Origin: an uncultured Bacteroidales bacterium
Lineage (GTDB): Bacteria; Bacteroidota; Bacteroidia; Bacteroidales; Paludibacteraceae
Reading direction: 5' to 3'
Length of the DNA: 64,000 nucleotides
Assembly (NCBI GenBank): GCA_946616535.1
Contig: CAMOJA010000002.1
Coordinates: 124,001 to 188,000 of the forward strand
The notes under the pieces: generated by a model
Databases searched by the model: none
The model's input: the letters and a program-made list of their open reading frames with translations, nothing else
Told to the model about the DNA's origin: nothing
In this document: positions 25,813-33,462 of the stretch, in pieces
Numbering within the stretch: the first letter of the stretch is position 1
Layout: each line of letters starts with the position of its first letter
Translations under genes and position numbers: made by a program

Positions 25813-26753
25813 TGAAAAAGATTTTAGTTACAGGAGGTGCAGGATTTCTCGGTTCGCACTTATGCGAGGCCTTGTTGAAACAAGGCAATGAGGTAATCTG
25901 CATGGACAATTATTTCACGGGCAGTAAGTCGAATATCGTTCACCTGCTCGACAACCCGTATTTCGAACTCTACCGTCACGACGTGACCATGCCGGCACAT
26001 GTGGAGGTAGATGAGATCTACAATCTCGCTTGTCCCGCTTCGCCGATTCACTACCAGTACGATCCGATTAAGACTATCCAAACCTCTATCATGGGTGCGA
26101 TTAACATGCTCGGTGTAGCCAAACGCACGGGTGCAAAGATCCTGCAGGCTTCGACGAGTGAAGTATACGGAGATCCGCATGTTCATCCGCAGCCCGAAGA
26201 GTATTGGGGTAATGTGAACCCGATTGGTATCCGTTCGTGCTATGACGAAGGCAAACGGTGCGCAGAGACTCTGTTCTTCGACTACCATCGTCAGAACAAC
26301 GTGCGTATCAAAGTCATCCGTATCTTCAATACCTACGGCCCGAACATGCACCCGAATGACGGACGTGTGGTTTCGAACTTCATCGTGCAGGCCCTGAAAG
26401 GCAAGGATATCACCATTTATGGTGACGGTAGTCAAACCCGTTCGTTCTGCTACTGCGACGACCTTATTCGCGGCATGATCGCCATGATGGCTACGCCGGA
26501 TGAGATCACAGGACCGATTAACCTCGGTAACCCGCATGAGTTCACCATCAAGCAATTGGCGGAATTAGTGATCGAGTTAACGGGTTCAAGTTCGAAGATC
26601 ATCTACGAACCTCTTCCTTCCGATGACCCGACACAACGTCAGCCGATCATCGATAAGGCCAAAGAGATCCTGAATTGGGAGCCTACCGTACAACTGCGCG
26701 AAGGACTCGTGAAGACGATCGAATATTTTGATAAGAAGTTGAAGAATGATTAA
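25812..26753 (+). CDS. UDP-glucuronate decarboxylase (UDP-xylose synthase)
   Basis: A 313-residue short-chain dehydrogenase that converts UDP-glucuronate to UDP-xylose. It has the Rossmann motif [10 protein letters not shown] (about 8-17), [20 protein letters not shown] and the [10 protein letters not shown] active-site block (Tyr and Lys of YxxxK). These blocks are diagnostic of the UXS group rather than of GalE or RmlB. No UDP-glucose dehydrogenase is in the window, so UDP-glucuronate must come from elsewhere. It suggests that the glycan made by this locus contains xylose or a derived pentose. Confidence 0.92.
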   Translation: MKKILVTGGAGFLGSHLCEALLKQGNEVICMDNYFTGSKSNIVHLLDNPYFELYRHDVTMPAHVEVDEIYNLACPASPIHYQYDPIKTIQTSIMGAINMLGVAKRTGAKILQASTSEVYGDPHVHPQPEEYWGNVNPIGIRSCYDEGKRCAETLFFDYHRQNNVRIKVIRIFNTYGPNMHPNDGRVVSNFIVQALKGKDITIYGDGSQTRSFCYCDDLIRGMIAMMATPDEITGPINLGNPHEFTIKQLAELVIELTGSSSKIIYEPLPSDDPTQRQPIIDKAKEILNWEPTVQLREGLVKTIEYFDKKLKND

Positions 26754-27246
26754 GCTTTTTTTAACGGACGTAGACGGCTGTCTGACAGACGGAGGCATGT
26801 ATTACACCGCCGAAGGCGATGTGATGAAGCGTTTCTGCGTCTATGATGGCATGGGCATGGTCCTGCTCCGCAAAGCCGGCATAGCCTGTGGTATACTGAC
26901 TTCCGAGAACAGTCCTATCGTGAAGGCGCGGGCCGAGAAGCTGAAGCTGGACTACCTGTATATGGGTGTAGGCAGTAAGAACCAGGCAGGCAGCCTGACG
27001 AAGTTAGATGCGGCTAAGCGAATCTGCGAGAAGATGGGTATCACCTTAGCGGAAGTATGCTATGTGGGCGATGATGTGAATGACATCGACCTCTTAGAAG
27101 CCGTCGGTATGCCTTGTTGTCCGCCGAATGCACGTCCTGAAGTAAAAGCGATTCAAAACATAAAGGTATTGAATACTCCTGGCGGACAAGGCGCAGTGCG
27201 AGAGATTGCCGATGCAATTCTCGCAATTGTAAATTGTAAATTGTAA
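26746..27246 (+). CDS. kdsC: 3-deoxy-D-manno-octulosonate 8-phosphate phosphatase
   Basis: A HAD-superfamily phosphatase that releases Kdo from Kdo-8-phosphate for LPS core synthesis. The 166 residues start [20 protein letters not shown], with both catalytic Asp in DVDG, and continue with LTSENS (motif II), a Lys in the RAEKL region and [10 protein letters not shown] (motif IV). It overlaps the UXS gene by 8 bases. The last codons and stop are built from a heptanucleotide array that continues into the next gene start. Confidence 0.92.
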   Translation: MIKLFLTDVDGCLTDGGMYYTAEGDVMKRFCVYDGMGMVLLRKAGIACGILTSENSPIVKARAEKLKLDYLYMGVGSKNQAGSLTKLDAAKRICEKMGITLAEVCYVGDDVNDIDLLEAVGMPCCPPNARPEVKAIQNIKVLNTPGGQGAVREIADAILAIVNCKL

Positions 27247-27257
27247 ATTGTAAATTG
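27225..27257. repeat. Perfect heptanucleotide array (AATTGTA x4 plus AATTG)
   Basis: Four identical AATTGTA units and a partial fifth run from the last codons of kdsC through its TAA stop into the TTG start of the IspD-like gene at 27255. One unit more or less would change the end of KdsC and the spacing to the next start. Confidence 0.9.
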
Positions 27258-27944
27258 AAACATATTGCTTTCATATTAGCCGGAGGCATGGGAAGCCGTG
27301 TGGGCGGAGAGACTCCGAAGCAGTTTTTGCCTCTACCGGACGGACGTTCGGTACTGGAGCATTCGGTAGATGCATTCGAACAGAGTCATTATATCCATGA
27401 GATCGTCATTGTGACGCATCCCGATTGGATAGAAGAGACGGAACAGTTGGTGAAACGCAACCCATGGACCAAGGTGACGCATGTCATCAGTGGCGGAGCA
27501 GAACGATGGGAGAGTTCATGGAATGGCATTTCGCTGTATCTCAAGGATGATAAAAAAGATCCGGATACTTTCTATTGGTTCCACGATGCCGCCCGTCCCT
27601 TCGTTTCGCAGGAGATTATCGCGCGTGTCGCAGAGGCGTTACGAAACCATCTTGCGGTAACCGTAGCTGTACCTGTTACGGATACATTATATAAAATCGA
27701 GAGTGGAAAGCAGAAAGTAAAAAGTATGCCTTCGCGTAGCGAATATCTGCGTGCGCAGACCCCGCAGGCTTTTCATTACTTAGTGATTGGTCCGGCCTAT
27801 ATGCGGGCAATAGAGAAAGGTAAGATTCAAGCGACCGACGATGTAGGTATTCTGATGGCCTATAACCCGGAAGTGGATGTGTATGTGGTAGCGGGCGAAG
27901 AGGCGAATCGCAAAATCACCTATAAGGAGGATCTCGAAAAGTAA
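27255..27944 (+). CDS. ispD: IspD/TarI-family cytidylyltransferase
   Basis: A 229-residue nucleotidyltransferase that should form a CDP-alcohol from CTP. It starts at TTG 27255 (MKHIAFILAGGMGSRVGGETPKQF), the only start that keeps the nucleotide-binding loop. Conserved blocks are AGGMGSR, PKQFL, HDAARPFV, PVTDT, AQTPQAF and TDD. IspD makes CDP-methylerythritol for isoprenoids; the close homologue TarI makes CDP-ribitol for cell-wall polymers. Its position among Kdo and glycan genes makes either possible. A weak heptamer pattern occurs near 27702-27725. Confidence 0.75.
   Translation: MKHIAFILAGGMGSRVGGETPKQFLPLPDGRSVLEHSVDAFEQSHYIHEIVIVTHPDWIEETEQLVKRNPWTKVTHVISGGAERWESSWNGISLYLKDDKKDPDTFYWFHDAARPFVSQEIIARVAEALRNHLAVTVAVPVTDTLYKIESGKQKVKSMPSRSEYLRAQTPQAFHYLVIGPAYMRAIEKGKIQATDDVGILMAYNPEVDVYVVAGEEANRKITYKEDLEK
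27702..27725. repeat. Weak heptanucleotide pattern in the ispD-like gene
   Basis: AGTGGAA, AGCAGAA, AGTAAAA, then AGT: three degenerate 7-nt units encoding Ser/Lys/Gln-rich residues near the middle of the protein. Much weaker than the other arrays. Confidence 0.4.
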
Positions 27945-27946
27945 TC

Positions 27947-28948
27947 ATGATGGAAAAAGAAACAATTATAGCAAGAGCTACGGAGTGCTTGGAGCAAGAA
28001 GCTGCGGCTATCCGAGCTTTGGTGTCTCGGCTGGATGAGTCGTTTGTGCAGGCGGTACAAGCTATCCGCGACTGCCAAGGAAAGATCGTAGTGACAGGTG
28101 TCGGTAAGTCCGGTCATATCGGTTCAAAGATTGCCGCCACTTTGGCCTCTACCGGAACACCTGCGTTCTTCCTTAACCCGCTGGACGCCTATCATGGCGA
28201 CCTGGGTATGTTAGGTGAAAACGACCTTGTGTTGGCGATCTCTTATTCGGGAGCGACGGAAGAGCTGTTGCGGTTCTTACCGCTCATTCAGGCGAAGAAG
28301 ATTCGTATCATCGGTGTCTCCGGAAATCCGGACAGCCTGTTGGCGCGCTATTCTGATATTCACTTGAATATTGCTGTAGAACGTGAGGCAGATCCGCTCA
28401 ATCTCATTCCTACGGCTTCTACGACCGCTACGCTGGCTTTAGGCGATGCCTTGGCTTGCGCGCTGGTGGAAGCGAATCATTTTCAACCGACTGATTTTGC
28501 TCGTCTTCATCCAGGAGGCGACTTGGGGCGTAAGTTGCTTGCGAAAGTGGAGGATGTGATGTTTACCGAGAACTTACCGTTCGTAACACCCGGTATGCCG
28601 CTGAGCGAAGCCATCGAGATTGTAACGAATGGAAAACTAGGTGTGGGCATTGTGGTAGAGCCAATCACCAATCACCAATCACCAATCACCAATCTCGTTG
28701 GTATTATCACTGACGGAGATATTCGTCGTGCGATGCAGCGTCTGGGGCAAGCGTTCTTTGCCACCCCTGTTAGCGATATCATGGCACGTCATCCGAAAAC
28801 GATCAGTATGAATGCGAAGATAGTAGAAGCAGGAGAGATGATGAATCATTACTCGATTCACTCCCTTATCGTGCTGGACGATACCTCCCGTGTCTGCGGT
28901 GTCATCGACTCCTTCTCCTGCCTCCCGGGCACGAGGTTCTATCACTAA
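27947..28948 (+). CDS. kdsD: D-arabinose 5-phosphate isomerase (KdsD/KpsF type)
   Basis: Interconverts ribulose 5-phosphate and arabinose 5-phosphate, the first step to Kdo. The 333 residues comprise a SIS domain (about 35-175: VTGVGKSGHIGSKIAATLASTGTPAFF, ISYSGATEELL) and two CBS domains (from about 205). HPGGDLGRKLL is the typical joint between them. In the first CBS domain a heptanucleotide array (28661-28695) encodes ITNHQSPITN. The C-terminus after GVID lacks the expected HxHDLLRAG ending and may have diverged by frameshift. With kdsC three genes upstream it shows a committed Kdo branch. Confidence 0.88.
   Translation: MMEKETIIARATECLEQEAAAIRALVSRLDESFVQAVQAIRDCQGKIVVTGVGKSGHIGSKIAATLASTGTPAFFLNPLDAYHGDLGMLGENDLVLAISYSGATEELLRFLPLIQAKKIRIIGVSGNPDSLLARYSDIHLNIAVEREADPLNLIPTASTTATLALGDALACALVEANHFQPTDFARLHPGGDLGRKLLAKVEDVMFTENLPFVTPGMPLSEAIEIVTNGKLGVGIVVEPITNHQSPITNLVGIITDGDIRRAMQRLGQAFFATPVSDIMARHPKTISMNAKIVEAGEMMNHYSIHSLIVLDDTSRVCGVIDSFSCLPGTRFYH
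28661..28695. repeat. Heptanucleotide array inside kdsD (CCAATCA x4 plus CCAATCT)
   Basis: Four perfect CCAATCA units and a fifth with one change. Three units (21 nt) restore frame and encode a 7-residue period ITNHQSP. Loss or gain of one unit would truncate the CBS part of KdsD. Confidence 0.9.
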
Positions 28949-29005
28949 AGTCTGGAAACACCCTCGGTGATGGCTAAAAATAACTAAGAATATTCAAGTA
29001 CAACT

Positions 29006-29031
29006 AACGCTGAATTTTTGAACACAGCGTT
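29006..29031. repeat. Inverted repeat, 7-bp arms
   Basis: AACGCTG (29006-29012) and CAGCGTT (29025-29031) are perfect reverse complements around a 12-nt loop. No T-run follows directly. It lies just after kdsD in the gap before the phosphonate genes. Confidence 0.6.
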
Positions 29032-29044
29032 CGAAAAAATGATA

Positions 29045-29126
29045 TGTCAGTATTGACAGTTTTGTCAGTTTGGAGGTTGTGAGAACTGATGGTATCAGGA
29101 AACTGACAAAACTGACAAAACTGACA
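29045..29126. repeat. Inverted TGTCAGTTT-type repeat cluster before the phosphonate genes
   Basis: Arms 29053-29071 and 29100-29118 pair at 18 of 19 positions. The right arm belongs to three tandem AAACTGACA units (29100-29126), and a further TGTCAG is at 29045. Six TGTCAG/CTGACA-type hexamers in 82 bases could be operator sites, or the arms could form one long hairpin. Confidence 0.75.
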
Positions 29127-29144
29127 AAGCAAATTTTTTATAAG

Positions 29145-29161
29145 CCGGCATAGGATGCCGG
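29145..29161. other. GC-rich hairpin upstream of aepX
   Basis: CCGGCAT, AGG, ATGCCGG: a perfect 7-bp stem with a 3-nt loop, 45 bases before the aepX start. The AT-rich run ahead of it on the minus strand gives a possible terminator in that direction; on the plus strand it would lie in the leader. Confidence 0.5.
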
Positions 29162-29205
29162 GGCAAAGGAAAAAGAAAGAAGAAAAAACACATATAAGTA
29201 GAGAT

Positions 29206-30519
29206 ATGAGTAGAAATAAAACTGTATATCTTGGCATGATTGCCGACATAATGCATCCGGGGCTGATTAATATCATCTCTGAAGGAGCAAAGCATGGAGA
29301 TGTGATGATAGGTTTGTTTACGGACAAAGCTATCGCTACTCACAAAAGGCTACCGTATCTGACGTATGAGCAGCGTAAGAACGTTGTAGAACATATTCAA
29401 GGTGTTGCGCAAGTGGTACCGCAGGATGATTGGAGTTATGTACCGAACCTCAAGAAATACAAACCGGATTATATCATTCATGGGGATGATTGGAAAGAAG
29501 GGCCCAATAAATATCTTCGCGATGAGGTGTTTGAGCTTATGAACGAACAGGGCGGAGAGGTGATAGAGATTCCTTACACAAAGGGTATTTCATCCACCTG
29601 CTTAGCAGATGAATTTGCTAAGTTGGGTACTACACCAGAGGCGCGTATGAAAACATTGCGGAGACTGATTACCGCAAAGCCCATAGTGCGTGTTTTGGAG
29701 AGTCACAGCGGTTTGACGGGATTGATTATTGAAAATACCTCTGTTCAAAAAGGCAATATGACGCTTGAGTTTGATGGCATGTGGGCTTCATCGCTAACCG
29801 ACTCAACGAGCAAAGGAAAACCGGATATAGAGGCGGTGGACTTAACTACTCGCCTGCATGACCTAAATGACACTTTGGAAGTAACAACAAAACCGGTGAT
29901 TTTTGATGGTGATACAGGAGGTAAACCCGAACATTTCCCATTCATGGTTAGAACACTTGAGCGTTTGGGTATATCCGCTGTGATTATAGAGGATAAAGTG
30001 GGGTTGAAGCAAAACTCGCTCTTCGGAACGGAAGCTAAGCAGACACAAGATACGATTGAAGGGTTCTGTGATAAGATCCGGATAGGAAAGGCAGCCCAAG
30101 TGACGCATGATTTCATGATTATAGCGCGTGTGGAGTCGCTGATAGCCGGGAAGCCGGTTGAGGACGCATTGGAGCGTGCATTGGCTTATGTAGCAGCAGG
30201 CGCAGACGGAATTATGATCCATTCAAGGAACAAAGACGGAGAAGATATCAAAGAGTTCTGTCTGCGTTTCCGTGAAAAAGACAGCCATACTCCGATAGTG
30301 GTAGTGCCGACGACATTCAATCATATCACGGAGGATGAGTTTGCCAAGTGGGGCGTGAATATCGTGATTTACGCGAACCATTTGTTGCGGAGCGCCTATC
30401 CGGCGATGGTTCATTGTGCGGAATCGATATTGGAGCATGGTCGCTGCAAGGAGGCAAGCGAAGAGTACTGTATGCCGATAAAAGAGATATTGACGTTAAT
30501 TCCCGGTACGAAACAATGA
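29206..30519 (+). CDS. aepX: Phosphoenolpyruvate mutase with N-terminal cytidylyltransferase-like domain
   Basis: Converts PEP to phosphonopyruvate, the C-P bond-forming step of nearly all phosphonate pathways. From the ATG at 29206 (437 residues) the first 140 or so form a nucleotidyltransferase-fold domain (KTVYLGMIADIMHPGLINI) in which the HxGH motif reads HPGL. The mutase domain follows, with FDGDTGG and the diagnostic EDKVGLKQNSLFG from about residue 262. The frame is open upstream to 29155, but that part is low-complexity. The stop overlaps the next start as ATGA. Confidence 0.94.
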   Translation: MSRNKTVYLGMIADIMHPGLINIISEGAKHGDVMIGLFTDKAIATHKRLPYLTYEQRKNVVEHIQGVAQVVPQDDWSYVPNLKKYKPDYIIHGDDWKEGPNKYLRDEVFELMNEQGGEVIEIPYTKGISSTCLADEFAKLGTTPEARMKTLRRLITAKPIVRVLESHSGLTGLIIENTSVQKGNMTLEFDGMWASSLTDSTSKGKPDIEAVDLTTRLHDLNDTLEVTTKPVIFDGDTGGKPEHFPFMVRTLERLGISAVIIEDKVGLKQNSLFGTEAKQTQDTIEGFCDKIRIGKAAQVTHDFMIIARVESLIAGKPVEDALERALAYVAAGADGIMIHSRNKDGEDIKEFCLRFREKDSHTPIVVVPTTFNHITEDEFAKWGVNIVIYANHLLRSAYPAMVHCAESILEHGRCKEASEEYCMPIKEILTLIPGTKQ

Positions 30520-31640
30520 TTCAACCGAAAGATTTTATAGAGACATTGCGTGCCGGAGGCGTGGAGTTTTTTGCCGGAGTGCCGGATTCGCTGCTGAAGA
30601 ATCTATGCGCGTATATTACGGATAATGTCGCGCGCGAGAACAATATCATAGCCGCCAACGAAGGCGGAGCAGTTGCCTTGGCGGCCGGTTTCCATCTGGC
30701 GACGGGAAAGACAGGATGCGTGTATATGCAAAATTCGGGTGAAGGCAATGCGGTAAATCCGTTGCTGAGTCTGATGGACGCCGATGTGTATAAAATGCCG
30801 CTGTTAATGGTAATCGGTTGGCGTGGAGAGCCCGGAGTGCATGATGAACCGCAACACGTGAAGCAAGGCAAGGTGACACTGGCGTTGTTGGAGACGATGG
30901 GGATACCTTACGCAGTATTGGACGAAAGTTGGGAGAGCCAAGTGACTGAGGCTTTGCAAACGATACGGGAAGCGAATGGAGTTTATGCGCTTGTTGTAAG
31001 AAAAGGTACGTTCGAGGATTACAAGTTGCAGAAGCAGGATGCTTCCGAGTGGGAGTTAGGGCGCGAAGAAGCTATCCAAATAGTGGCAGGTATGCTGCGG
31101 GAGGATGATATAGTTGTTTCTACAACGGGCATGATCAGCCGCGAGTTATTCGAGTACCGCGAGGCTAAAGGACAAGGTCATGCACATGATTTTCTAACGG
31201 TTGGCTCAATGGGACATGCCTCGCAAATAGCATTAGGCATTGCGCTCCAAAAACCGAATAGACGTGTGATTGTTTTTGACGGAGATGGCGCACTACTCAT
31301 GCACATGGGGGGAATGGCGATCATAGGCGACTATAATCCGAAGAACCTTGTACACATTGTCTTTAATAATGGCGCGCATGATTCGGTGGGAGGTCAGCCG
31401 ACAGTGGGACAGAAGATTGACGTGGAGGCGATAGCCAAGGCTGTTGGGTATGTAGATGTGATTTCGGTAGATAATCAAATGTCGCTGATGGCGGCAATGA
31501 ATCACGTGAACAACGCGGTGATTGACGGTGTTTCGCTGATAAACGTCAACGTACGAAAAGGCAACCGGAAAGATTTGGGCAGGCCCACTACTACACCGCA
31601 ACAAAATAAAGAGGCTTTAATGAAAGAGTTAGAGAAATGA
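30516..31640 (+). CDS. aepY: Phosphonopyruvate decarboxylase
   Basis: A thiamine-diphosphate enzyme that decarboxylates phosphonopyruvate to phosphonoacetaldehyde and so pulls the unfavourable mutase reaction forward. The start at 30516 gives 374 residues beginning MIQPKDFIETLRAGGVEFFAGVPDSLL. The N-terminal domain has ANEGGAVALAAG (catalytic Glu), and the C-terminal ThDP-binding motif runs from FDGDGALLMHMG to FNNG. The frame continues upstream inside aepX, but homology begins at 30516. It overlaps both neighbours by 4 bases. Confidence 0.94.
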   Translation: MIQPKDFIETLRAGGVEFFAGVPDSLLKNLCAYITDNVARENNIIAANEGGAVALAAGFHLATGKTGCVYMQNSGEGNAVNPLLSLMDADVYKMPLLMVIGWRGEPGVHDEPQHVKQGKVTLALLETMGIPYAVLDESWESQVTEALQTIREANGVYALVVRKGTFEDYKLQKQDASEWELGREEAIQIVAGMLREDDIVVSTTGMISRELFEYREAKGQGHAHDFLTVGSMGHASQIALGIALQKPNRRVIVFDGDGALLMHMGGMAIIGDYNPKNLVHIVFNNGAHDSVGGQPTVGQKIDVEAIAKAVGYVDVISVDNQMSLMAAMNHVNNAVIDGVSLINVNVRKGNRKDLGRPTTTPQQNKEALMKELEK

Positions 31641-32752
31641 AGATCAAGCGAAATATTTTATTAAACCCGGGACCAGCCACCACAACGGATACCGTCAAGA
31701 TGGCGCAAGTTGTGCCGGATATATGTCCGCGCGAGAAAGAGTTTGCAGGACTGATGAAAGGCTTGCGTAACGATTTGTTGAAAGTAGCTCATGCTCCTGC
31801 TGACCAATACACGGCAGTGTTGTTTTGTGGTTCGGGAACAATCAATATCGACATCTGCATCAATTCATTACTGCCGGAGAATAAAAAAGTACTGGTGGTT
31901 AATAATGGAGCCTATAACTCTCGCGCAGTAGAAGTGTGCCAGATGTATCATTTGCCCCATATAGACTTAAAGTCCTCTGTCTTTGAACAACCCAATTTGG
32001 CAGATATAGAGCGAACACTGCAGGAAAATCATGACGTAGCGATGGTCTATTGTTGTCACCATGAGACTGGAACCGGAGTGCTTAACCCGATACGCGAGAT
32101 CGGAGCGTTAGCGCATAAATACGGAGCGATCTTTGTGAGTGACACCACGTCTTCCTTAGGTATGATTCCTGTGGATGTGGTAAAAGACAATATCGATTTT
32201 TGTATGGCGTCCGCTCAGAAAGGTCTGATGGCTATGTCCGGTCTATCATATATTATAGGCAGGGAAGATATTATCAAGGCATCGAAGAATTACCCGACAC
32301 GTTCATATTATACGAATTTGTATCTTCAATACGAGTATTTTGAGAAAACCGGAGAGATGCATTTTACACCTCCGGTACAAACTATCTATGCCACGATACA
32401 AGCTTTAAAAGAATATTTTGCAGAAGGAGAAGAAGCTAAGTTTGCACGCCATCATCGTGTGTATGAAACTATCCATCGTGGTATTGATAAGTTGGGATTG
32501 GAGACGGTTATAGACAAAAAGATTGAATCAGGGCTGGTTGTCTCCGTCAAATATCCGGATGATCTTAATTGGAGTTTTGAAAAAGTGCATGACTATTGCT
32601 ATGAACGCGGTTTTACTATCTATCCGGGGAAAATCAGTACATCTAACACTTTCCGTCTTTGTGCTTTGGGTGCAATAGACGAACCGGATATTGTGGCTTT
32701 CTTTGATGTGTTTGAAAAAGCATTAGATCAATTTGGAATCCGTCATGATTAA
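31637..32752 (+). CDS. phnW: 2-aminoethylphosphonate-pyruvate transaminase
   Basis: A class V PLP aminotransferase that turns phosphonoacetaldehyde into 2-aminoethylphosphonate (here in the biosynthetic direction). The 371 residues begin with RNILLNPGPATTTDTVKMA, a family hallmark, and include CCHHETGTGVLNP, VSDTTSSLGM and the PLP lysine in ASAQKGLMAMSG (about residue 194). In Bacteroides the equivalent gene is called aepZ. It overlaps aepY by 4 bases and the cytidylyltransferase gene by 8. Confidence 0.93.
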   Translation: MKIKRNILLNPGPATTTDTVKMAQVVPDICPREKEFAGLMKGLRNDLLKVAHAPADQYTAVLFCGSGTINIDICINSLLPENKKVLVVNNGAYNSRAVEVCQMYHLPHIDLKSSVFEQPNLADIERTLQENHDVAMVYCCHHETGTGVLNPIREIGALAHKYGAIFVSDTTSSLGMIPVDVVKDNIDFCMASAQKGLMAMSGLSYIIGREDIIKASKNYPTRSYYTNLYLQYEYFEKTGEMHFTPPVQTIYATIQALKEYFAEGEEAKFARHHRVYETIHRGIDKLGLETVIDKKIESGLVVSVKYPDDLNWSFEKVHDYCYERGFTIYPGKISTSNTFRLCALGAIDEPDIVAFFDVFEKALDQFGIRHD

Positions 32753-33458
32753 GACAGCAGTAATAATGGCCGCAGGTATGGGCACGCGTTTTGGTGAACA
32801 TACCAAGTTGATGCCCAAGGGATTTATACCATTCCGAGGCAAGGCGATGGTAGTGCGCAGTATAGAGACACTTATAGAATGCGGTATAGAGAGAATTATC
32901 ATAGGCACGGGCTACCACAAAGAATATTACGAAGCTTTGCAAGTGCAATATCCTCAAGTGGAATGTTGCTTTAGTTCCCGTTTCGCAGAGACAAATAGTA
33001 TGTACACGCTATGGAATTGTCGTGAACTAATAGGAGAGGATGATTTCTTATTGCTGGAGTCGGACTTGGTATTTGAAAAACGAGCCATAGAGTGCTTATT
33101 GGAGAGCCCGCATGAAAGCACAATGTTGATAACTCCTGTGACTAAGTTTCAAGACCAATACTATGTGGAGATGAACGAGAATAATGTATTGACCAATTGT
33201 TCTACTGATCCGAATGTGCTGCATTATAGTGGTGAGTTGGTCGGAATTCATAAATTAACCAACGATTTTTATCGTACGATGTGTTGTGAGTATTCATCCA
33301 TAGTGGAAGAGAAACCTAAATTGGGATATGAATACGAGTTACTGGACATCTCGAAGCGTATTCAACCGATGAAAGTGCTATGCGTGAAGGACTTGCAGTG
33401 GTATGAGATTGATGATGAACAAGATTTGAAATTCGCAGAAGAAAGGATTAAGATATAA
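32745..33458 (+). CDS. pntC: CMP-2-aminoethylphosphonate cytidylyltransferase (PntC-like)
   Basis: A LicC-type nucleotidyltransferase of 237 residues, start at 32745 (MIKTAVIMAAGMGTRFGEH). The glycine-rich loop AAGMGTR, the MPKGFIPF lysine region, the ETNSMYTLWNCR block and the LLLESDLVFE metal site match phosphocholine/AEP cytidylyltransferases. Placed directly after the AEP transaminase, the likely product is CMP-AEP, the activated donor for putting AEP on glycans or lipids. Choline phosphate is the alternative substrate, but no choline gene is nearby. It overlaps phnW by 8 bases. Confidence 0.85.
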   Translation: MIKTAVIMAAGMGTRFGEHTKLMPKGFIPFRGKAMVVRSIETLIECGIERIIIGTGYHKEYYEALQVQYPQVECCFSSRFAETNSMYTLWNCRELIGEDDFLLLESDLVFEKRAIECLLESPHESTMLITPVTKFQDQYYVEMNENNVLTNCSTDPNVLHYSGELVGIHKLTNDFYRTMCCEYSSIVEEKPKLGYEYELLDISKRIQPMKVLCVKDLQWYEIDDEQDLKFAEERIKI

Positions 33459-33462
33459 AGCA

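Noticed and set aside
24802..26555. Long antisense frames over the GT2 and UDP-xylose synthase genes
   Set aside because: The plus-strand genes carry complete conserved motifs, and the antisense translations show none.
20113..28695. CRISPR array suggested by several repeat tracts
   Set aside because: The units are 7 nt without spacers, and no cas genes are present anywhere in the window.
29045..29161. Insertion-sequence remnant
   Set aside because: Inverted repeats are present, but there is no transposase fragment and no clear target-site duplication.
30348..30515. Upstream extension of the phosphonopyruvate decarboxylase frame
   Set aside because: It lies entirely inside aepX in another frame; the ATGA overlap at 30516 is the natural start.
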